Of a stretch of DNA of 9,798 bases, positions 7,058 through 9,798 are shown one piece after another. Below the pieces are notes generated by a model. The model ran no database searches and was not told where the DNA came from. It worked only from the letters and a program-made list of their open reading frames with translations. Every line of letters starts with the position of its first letter. Position 1 is the stretch's first letter. Position numbers and translations under genes: made by a program. Origin of the DNA: Chloroflexota bacterium (GTDB lineage Bacteria; Chloroflexota; Dehalococcoidia; Bin125); assembly GCA_027296805.1 (NCBI GenBank), contig JAPUIR010000153.1, positions 1 to 9,798 on the forward strand, read 5' to 3'.

Positions 7058-7773
7058 GCGAGCAGCGTGGACAGGGCTGGGGCAAGCAGTTCGTGAAGTT
7101 CTCCTTCTACCGCGTGGCCGATCACGTGCGTCGCGGCGGAGGGGCGGAGCGGCTGGACGTAGGCAAGCGGCTGGCGACGCTGTTGGAGCGGTCGTCAGAG
7201 CGGATGCTGACACGGACCTACACGACGGTGGGCACGCGGGCCGACACGGACTTTTTGATCTGGCAGGTGGCGGACGATCTGGGGGAGATCGAGAGCTGGC
7301 ACGGCGAGTTCCTGGCCTCGCCGTTGGCGGGGGCGTTGGAGCGGACGCATTCGTATCTCTCGATGACGATGCGCTCTCTGTACTCGAATCCGCTGCACGA
7401 TGGTTCGCCGAAGCGGGACACGCTGCGTGACGACGGAGGGACGAACGACTACTTGTTCGTCTACCCGATGGTGAAGACGCGCGACTGGTACAAGCTGCCC
7501 CAGTCGGAGCGGCAGCGGATCATGAACGAGCACATTGCGATCGGGCACCAGTACCACGGAATCAAGATCAATACGACGTACTCGTACGGCTTGGACGATC
7601 AGGAGTTCGTGGTGGCGTTTGAGGGGGATGAGCCGGGGGAGTTCCTGGCGTTGGTGCGTGAGCTGCGGGATTCGGAGTCGTCGGCGTACACGTCGGTGGA
7701 CACGCCGATGTTTACGTGCCGGCGTCGGGAGATGGTGGAGCTGTTGCGGTCGGTGGGGTTAGCGCCCTCCTAA
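7054..7773 (+). CDS. Chlorite dismutase-like / coproheme decarboxylase-family protein
   Basis: This 239-residue protein belongs to the chlorite dismutase superfamily of ferredoxin-like dimeric alpha/beta barrels, which includes true chlorite dismutases and ChdC/HemQ, which makes heme b from coproheme. The C-terminal heme domain is clear: Y137-PM-x-K aligns with the catalytic tyrosine region of ChdC, H160 in MNEHIAIGHQYHG is the proximal heme ligand, and YSYGLDDQEFVVAFEGDEP (176-194) is the conserved strand pair. The residue 13 after the His, Arg in chlorite dismutase and Gln in firmicute ChdC, is Asn173, so true chlorite dismutase activity is unlikely. A ChdC-type or other heme role fits better. 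Its GTG start overlaps the stop of the aldo/keto reductase gene by four bases. No heme-synthesis genes are nearby. Confidence 0.88.
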   Translation: MSEQRGQGWGKQFVKFSFYRVADHVRRGGGAERLDVGKRLATLLERSSERMLTRTYTTVGTRADTDFLIWQVADDLGEIESWHGEFLASPLAGALERTHSYLSMTMRSLYSNPLHDGSPKRDTLRDDGGTNDYLFVYPMVKTRDWYKLPQSERQRIMNEHIAIGHQYHGIKINTTYSYGLDDQEFVVAFEGDEPGEFLALVRELRDSESSAYTSVDTPMFTCRRREMVELLRSVGLAPS

Positions 7774-7818
7774 GGGGCGCGTCAGTGTGCTCGTGCGGGG
7801 CACGAGGGACCGGAGTCG

Positions 7819-7841
7819 GGCCGCTGCGAGCGGCCTCGTTT
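7819..7841 (+). terminator. Candidate intrinsic terminator of the AKR/Cld-like operon
   Basis: GGCCGCT (7819-7825), loop GCG, AGCGGCC (7829-7835) make a perfect 7-base-pair stem followed by TCGTTT. It stands about 46 bases after the stop of the + strand operon. The U tract is short and interrupted. Confidence 0.45.
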
Positions 7842-7879
7842 ACCCACCCGCCCGCCCTAAAGAAGAGAAAAGGAGTTCT

Positions 7880-7898
7880 CAAGGGGGGTACCCCCTTG
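7880..7898 (-). terminator. Candidate terminator of the - strand selenoprotein operon
   Basis: CAAGGGGG and CCCCCTTG flank a 3-base loop, giving an 8-base-pair stem. Read on the - strand, the stem is followed after eight bases by a pyrimidine run TTTTCTCTTCTTT, which fits a terminator about 116 bases beyond the cupin stop. The stem is symmetrical and could act on the + strand too, but there it lacks a T tract. Confidence 0.4.
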
Positions 7899-7901
7899 AA
7901 C

Positions 7902-7913
7902 CCCCGACAGGGG
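7902..7913. repeat. Short inverted repeat CCCC-gaca-GGGG
   Basis: A 4-base-pair GC stem with a four-base loop lies directly beside the larger hairpin at 7880-7898. Together they form a compact hairpin pair of the kind found in small dispersed intergenic elements. Confidence 0.4.
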
Positions 7914-7927
7914 ACGTTGGACCAGAA

Positions 7928-7987
7928 GTCGCTCGTGGAAAGCTCGCTCTGGGCTCCAAGGTCGCTCGTGGAAAGCTCGCTCTGGGC
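7928..7987. repeat. Direct repeat, two identical 27-base copies at 33-base period
   Basis: Copies at 7928-7954 and 7961-7987 are identical over 27 bases (beginning GTCGCTCGTGG and ending CTCGCTCTGGGC), with a six-base spacer TCCAAG. Each copy contains an internal GCTCG direct repeat. The element lies outside genes. It may be part of a repeat family dispersed in the genome, which cannot be tested here. Confidence 0.85.
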
Positions 7988-8013
7988 CTCTGCACTCCCG
8001 GGCGCCGCTTCCT

Positions 8014-8346
8014 TTAAGGGGACTCGCCGCCGGGGGGGCCGTAGAAGACAACCCAGGCGGTGAAGTCGTCGCTGAAGTCTTCGAAGCGGTGCTCGACGCC
8101 AGCCGGGACGAAGAGGGCGTCTCCGATGGTGAAGGCGGCGCGCTCACCGTCGACGACGAAGGTGCCGGAGCCCGCTACGACGATGTAGACCTCGTCCTGT
8201 TCGTGGGGCTGCTGGGGATCGGTGTCGATGGGGGCGTAGAGGCCGAGACGGAGGGTGCCGTGCGTGAGCGGCTCGGCGTAGTGGGTCTGGTGGTTGAGGG
8301 TGGCTCTCTGGAGGGCGGCCGCATAGGGGATGTGGGCGTCGGCCAT
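8014..8346 (-). CDS. Small single-domain cupin protein
   Basis: This 110-residue protein is a single cupin beta barrel. Motif 1 appears as QQPHEQDEVYIVVAGSGTFV (45-64), with H48 and E52 as probable metal ligands and Q50 where classical cupins have a second His. Motif 2 is G75-DALFVPAGVEHRF with H86. The ending FTAWVVFYGPPGGE is typical of this small cupin subfamily. No enzyme activity can be assigned; such proteins range from sugar or thiol oxygenases to simple sensors. Its ATG (8346-8344) overlaps the TGA of the CMD/AhpD-like gene as TGATG, so translation is likely coupled and it belongs to the selenoprotein operon. The longer open frame reaching 9120 reads through the two upstream genes in the wrong frame and is not real. 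Confidence 0.88.
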   Translation of the reverse strand: MADAHIPYAAALQRATLNHQTHYAEPLTHGTLRLGLYAPIDTDPQQPHEQDEVYIVVAGSGTFVVDGERAAFTIGDALFVPAGVEHRFEDFSDDFTAWVVFYGPPGGESP

Positions 8347-8864
8347 CAGAGGTGGTCCCCCGGGGTGAGACCGAAGGAGTGGATGAGGCGGCCGTAGCCC
8401 ATGTAGGAGACGATCGCCCAACCCAGTTCCACGATCTGCTCCGGGCTGAAGTGCTCCTGCATGCCGGTGAACATTTCGCGGTCGATGTTTTGGTGGTCGA
8501 TGAAGAGGCGCTCGGTGTAGCCCAGGGCGGCTTTGACGCTGTCGTCGAAGTCGGTGTCGGACCAGCCGCGGATCTTGCCGACGGTCTCCTCGTCCAAGCG
8601 GGATCCCCCTGACAGGGGGATGCGGGCGGCCTGTCAAACGGCGCAGTCGTTGAGCTGGGCGACGCGCAAGCGGCAGATCTCCTTGAGGCGGCTGGAGACA
8701 GCGCCGTCGGCGATGAGGGGGCGGTACCACTCGTTCCAGCGTTTGAAGACGTCCGGGGCCTGGCCGAAGAGGCGGACGAGTTCGCCGCTGTCCGTGGGCC
8801 AGCCGCGCGTCTCCAGTTCGTCGTCGGTGAGGAGGGGGAGGTGAGGCTTGGGAGTGTCGGTCAT
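8346..8864 (-). CDS. CMD/AhpD-like selenoprotein with C-x-x-U active site (in-frame UGA = Sec)
   Basis: Read through an in-frame TGA at 8636-8634, this is a 172-residue carboxymuconolactone decarboxylase/AhpD-like protein, a family of alpha-helical thiol reductases. The part before the TGA (DSGELVRLFGQAPDVFKRWN, then LKEICRLRVAQLNDCAV) and the part after it (QAARIPL, WSDTDFDDSVKAALGYTERL, HFSPEQIVELGWAIVSYMGY) join into one typical family member in the same frame. The TGA replaces the second Cys of the C-x-x-C pair: C74-A-V-U77. E62 lies 12 residues before C74, as in mycobacterial AhpD (E118/C130); the position of AhpD His137 is R81. A hairpin 12 bases after the TGA can act as SECIS. ATG 8864 follows AAGGA; ATG 8912 is an alternative. 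It lies 71 bases downstream of the peroxiredoxin-like selenoprotein and overlaps the cupin start. A nonsense mutation or sequencing error is the alternative. Confidence 0.85.
8603..8621 (-). promoter_or_regulatory. Candidate bacterial SECIS of the CMD/AhpD-like gene
   Basis: On the - strand, ATCCCCC, loop TGTCA and GGGGGAT form a perfect 7-base-pair stem (8 if T and A of the loop pair). The loop begins 19 bases after the UGA and has G at its second position (first if the loop closes to GTC). Bacterial SECIS elements bound by SelB typically have a short stem, a small apical loop with an early G, and roughly 16-37 bases between UGA and loop. The hairpin lies within the coding sequence, as usual in bacteria. 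Confidence 0.65.
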
Positions 8865-8935
8865 GGTGTCCTTGTGCGTCGTTGAGTGTGTCGCTGGTTC
8901 GTGCGGGGGCATCCTGGCTGCTCCTGCATGTTGAG

Positions 8936-9481
8936 CTAGCCACTGCTTGCAGCTTCAACGGCGGCTGCAATGTCGGCGGGATCGGGGTGGTCGCCAGCTT
9001 CCCCGCTGAGGTAGGCGTAAGGCACGCTGCCATCGGGGCGAATGACGAAGACTCCGCCCTGTTGGTTGGGTACACCGCGACGTTTGGTCTGTCGGAAGCC
9101 GCCGCGCATGGCGCGGACACTGTTGAGCATCACGCGGGGATTCAGCGTGCTCCACCAGCTTTGCTTGGCGCCGACGGCCTTGTAGACCGAGAGCGAGGGG
9201 TCGCTGTAGACCGGCATGGGGATATCAAAGTCCTCGACGAACCAGCCCGCTTGCTCAGGGCTGCCGCTGCCAACGATCACGATCTCGGCGCCGGCGTCGT
9301 TGATGCGCTCACGGACATCGCGCAACTGCGCGACTTGTTGCTTGCAGAAGAGTCAACCGAAGTGGCGGATCAGCGCGAGTGCGATGGGCTGGTCGGCCCA
9401 AAGGCTGGCGAGGGCGACGTCATTGCCTCGCGGGTCGACGACCGTAAGGTCGGCGAGAGCTGCAGAGTCGATCGGGGACAT
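8936..9481 (-). CDS. Peroxiredoxin-like (PRXL2/AhpC-TSA_2) selenoprotein with U-x-x-C active site
   Basis: Read through an in-frame TGA at 9355-9353, this is a 181-residue thioredoxin-fold peroxiredoxin-like protein. The first half has DLTVVDPRGNDVALASLW and IALALIRHFG, the usual run into the active site. The family's G-C-x-x-C reads G42-U43-L-F-C46, followed by KQQVAQLRDVRERINDAGAE. Downstream are VYSDPSLSVYKAVGAK (91-106), an arginine-rich GGFRQTKRRG segment, NQQGGVFVIRPDGSVPYAY and the AGDHPDPADI ending, all typical of PRXL2-like proteins. Sec replaces the first, attacking cysteine, so the likely role is reduction of peroxides or disulfides in the cytoplasm with C46 as resolving thiol. ATG 9481 is favoured by AGGAGC just upstream; ATG 9526 lies inside the presumed promoter. 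It is the first gene of the operon. A pseudogene is the alternative. Confidence 0.87.
9318..9333 (-). promoter_or_regulatory. Candidate bacterial SECIS of the peroxiredoxin-like gene
   Basis: On the - strand, TCGCGC, loop AGTT and GCGCGA form a 6-base-pair stem. The loop starts 25 bases after the UGA and has G at its second position. A competing pairing GCAAC/GTTGC in the same region gives a 10-base loop. Geometry fits bacterial SECIS rules. Confidence 0.55.
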
Positions 9482-9524
9482 CGTTGCTCCTGTCGCTGGG
9501 GCGGTCGTCCACACCGCGATTGTC

Positions 9525-9530
9525 ATCGTA
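9525..9530 (-). promoter_or_regulatory. Candidate -10 element of the selenoprotein operon
   Basis: TACGAT on the - strand (9530 down to 9525), identical to the hexamer before the first gene of the window. It would start a transcript about 35-40 bases before ATG 9481, leaving room for the ribosome binding site AGGAGC. No -35 is evident. Confidence 0.4.
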
Positions 9531-9559
9531 GGGCGTGATCGTTCGAGGCAGGGAGCGAT

Positions 9560-9588
9560 CTGAAACAGCAAGGGGAAGACGCTAGGCT
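9560..9588 (+). promoter_or_regulatory. Candidate promoter of the DinB-like gene
   Basis: CTGAAA (9560-9565), a 4/6 match to TTGACA, and TAGGCT (9583-9588) are separated by 17 bases. GAGGGGG at 9621-9627 serves as ribosome binding site for ATG 9633. The promoter diverges from that of the selenoprotein operon. Confidence 0.45.
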
Positions 9589-9632
9589 GCGCCAGCGATC
9601 GGTACGGTCCGCGTCGTAAAGAGGGGGTAGCG

Positions 9633-9798
9633 ATGAACCGGCAAGATCTGCTGCGAGAGAGTCTGACGTCGATGCACGGGATGCTCGACACGGCGGTCGA
9701 GGGGATGACGGCGGCGCAGCTGAACTTCCGGCCGCAGGAGGGCGGCGTGTCGGGCTTCTTCAGTCTCTGGCACTTCGTACGGACCGAGGACAACGTGA
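9633..9798 (+). CDS. DinB-like protein, N-terminal part (runs off the window)
   Basis: Only the first 55 residues are present. MNRQDLLRESLTSMHGMLDTAVEGMTAAQLNFRP followed by GFFSLWHFVRTEDNV matches the first two helices of the DinB/YfiT four-helix bundle; the histidine in the second helix is normally one of three metal ligands. DinB-like proteins include metal-dependent thiol transferases (bacillithiol or mycothiol S-transferases) and damage-inducible proteins of unknown role. ATG 9633 is preceded by GAGGGGG. The gene is divergent from the selenoprotein operon. Which thiol it uses, if any, cannot be told. Confidence 0.75.
   Translation, partial: MNRQDLLRESLTSMHGMLDTAVEGMTAAQLNFRPQEGGVSGFFSLWHFVRTEDNV

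Larger units (their letters stand above)
7774..8013. other. Intergenic gap between convergent operons, rich in hairpins and repeats
   Basis: No gene is supported here. The segment holds inverted repeats at 7790-7806 (CTCGTG/CACGAG), 7819-7835, 7865-7880 (GAGAA/TTCTC), 7880-7898 and 7902-7913, then a two-copy direct repeat at 7928-7987. Another inverted repeat, GCGCCC/GGGCGC (7762-7780), spans the stop codon of the chlorite dismutase-like gene. Open frames through this region encode only the repeat and look non-coding. Confidence 0.7.

Noticed and set aside
5597..7213. A 538-codon - strand ORF across the MFS, aldo/keto reductase and Cld-like genes
   Set aside because: It spans three confident + strand genes and encodes low-complexity Arg/Leu/His sequence.
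7928..7987. CRISPR array
   Set aside because: There are only two copies, the spacer is six bases, and no cas gene is near.
7716..8063. A + strand ORF encoding a repeated SLVESSLWA peptide
   Set aside because: It starts out of frame inside the Cld-like gene, has no ribosome binding site, and its peptide repeat is only the translation of the intergenic DNA repeat.
8014..9120. A 368-codon open frame on the - strand ending in the cupin
   Set aside because: Only the last 110 codons (from 8346) resemble a protein family. The upstream part is Arg/Pro/His-rich and runs in the wrong frame through the two selenoprotein genes.
8346..9481. Treating the peroxiredoxin-like and CMD genes as pseudogenes or four short ORFs
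   Set aside because: Both breaks are single in-frame TGAs at redox Cys positions, followed by hairpins, with intact codon pattern on both sides. Selenocysteine explains all of this more simply. It remains the formal alternative until Sec genes are seen.

Overview
The window is GC-rich bacterial DNA (G and C dominate third codon positions) holding ten gene calls with short gaps. Several genes have a TAnnnT -10 hexamer only 4-10 bases before the start codon and no ribosome binding site, which suggests leaderless mRNAs. Together with the gene families (two MFS porters, a GMC oxidoreductase, an aldo/keto reductase, a chlorite dismutase-like protein, a cupin and CMD/AhpD-like proteins), this fits an environmental Chloroflexota (for example the SAR202/Dehalococcoidia side) or an actinobacterium-like lineage. 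That placement is a guess; no marker gene is present.

Left part (1-2228, + strand): a possible small Cys/His-rich protein and a lipoprotein with an NTF2-like domain form a two-gene unit, followed by an MFS transporter. The transporter converges on a YbaK-type deacylase (2225-2740, - strand), and both stop codons lie in one CTAG. The deacylase and the next gene, a GMC flavoprotein oxidoreductase (2790-4325, +), diverge from a small palindromic -10 element. A second MFS porter of the same type follows (about 4550-5911, +) after a roughly 160-base structured leader. Next comes a coupled pair, an aldo/keto reductase and a chlorite dismutase-like hemoprotein (6011-7773, +). The 240-base gap to the convergent - strand operon holds several hairpins, likely terminators for both sides, and a two-copy 33-base-period repeat.

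Right part (8014-9481, - strand): this is the most interesting region. Read conventionally it is broken ORFs. Read with in-frame UGA as selenocysteine it is a three-gene operon: a peroxiredoxin-like (PRXL2/AhpC-TSA_2) protein with a U-x-x-C active site, a carboxymuconolactone decarboxylase/AhpD-like protein with C-x-x-U, and a small cupin. Each UGA sits exactly where the family has a redox cysteine, the frame and family similarity continue beyond it, and each is followed within 19-25 bases by a hairpin with the geometry of a bacterial SECIS. The pair looks like a selenium-dependent version of an AhpC/AhpD-type peroxide reductase and its reducing partner. The selenocysteine machinery (selA, selB, selC, selD) is not in the window, so this rests on sequence pattern. 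A DinB-like gene begins divergently at 9633 and runs off the end.
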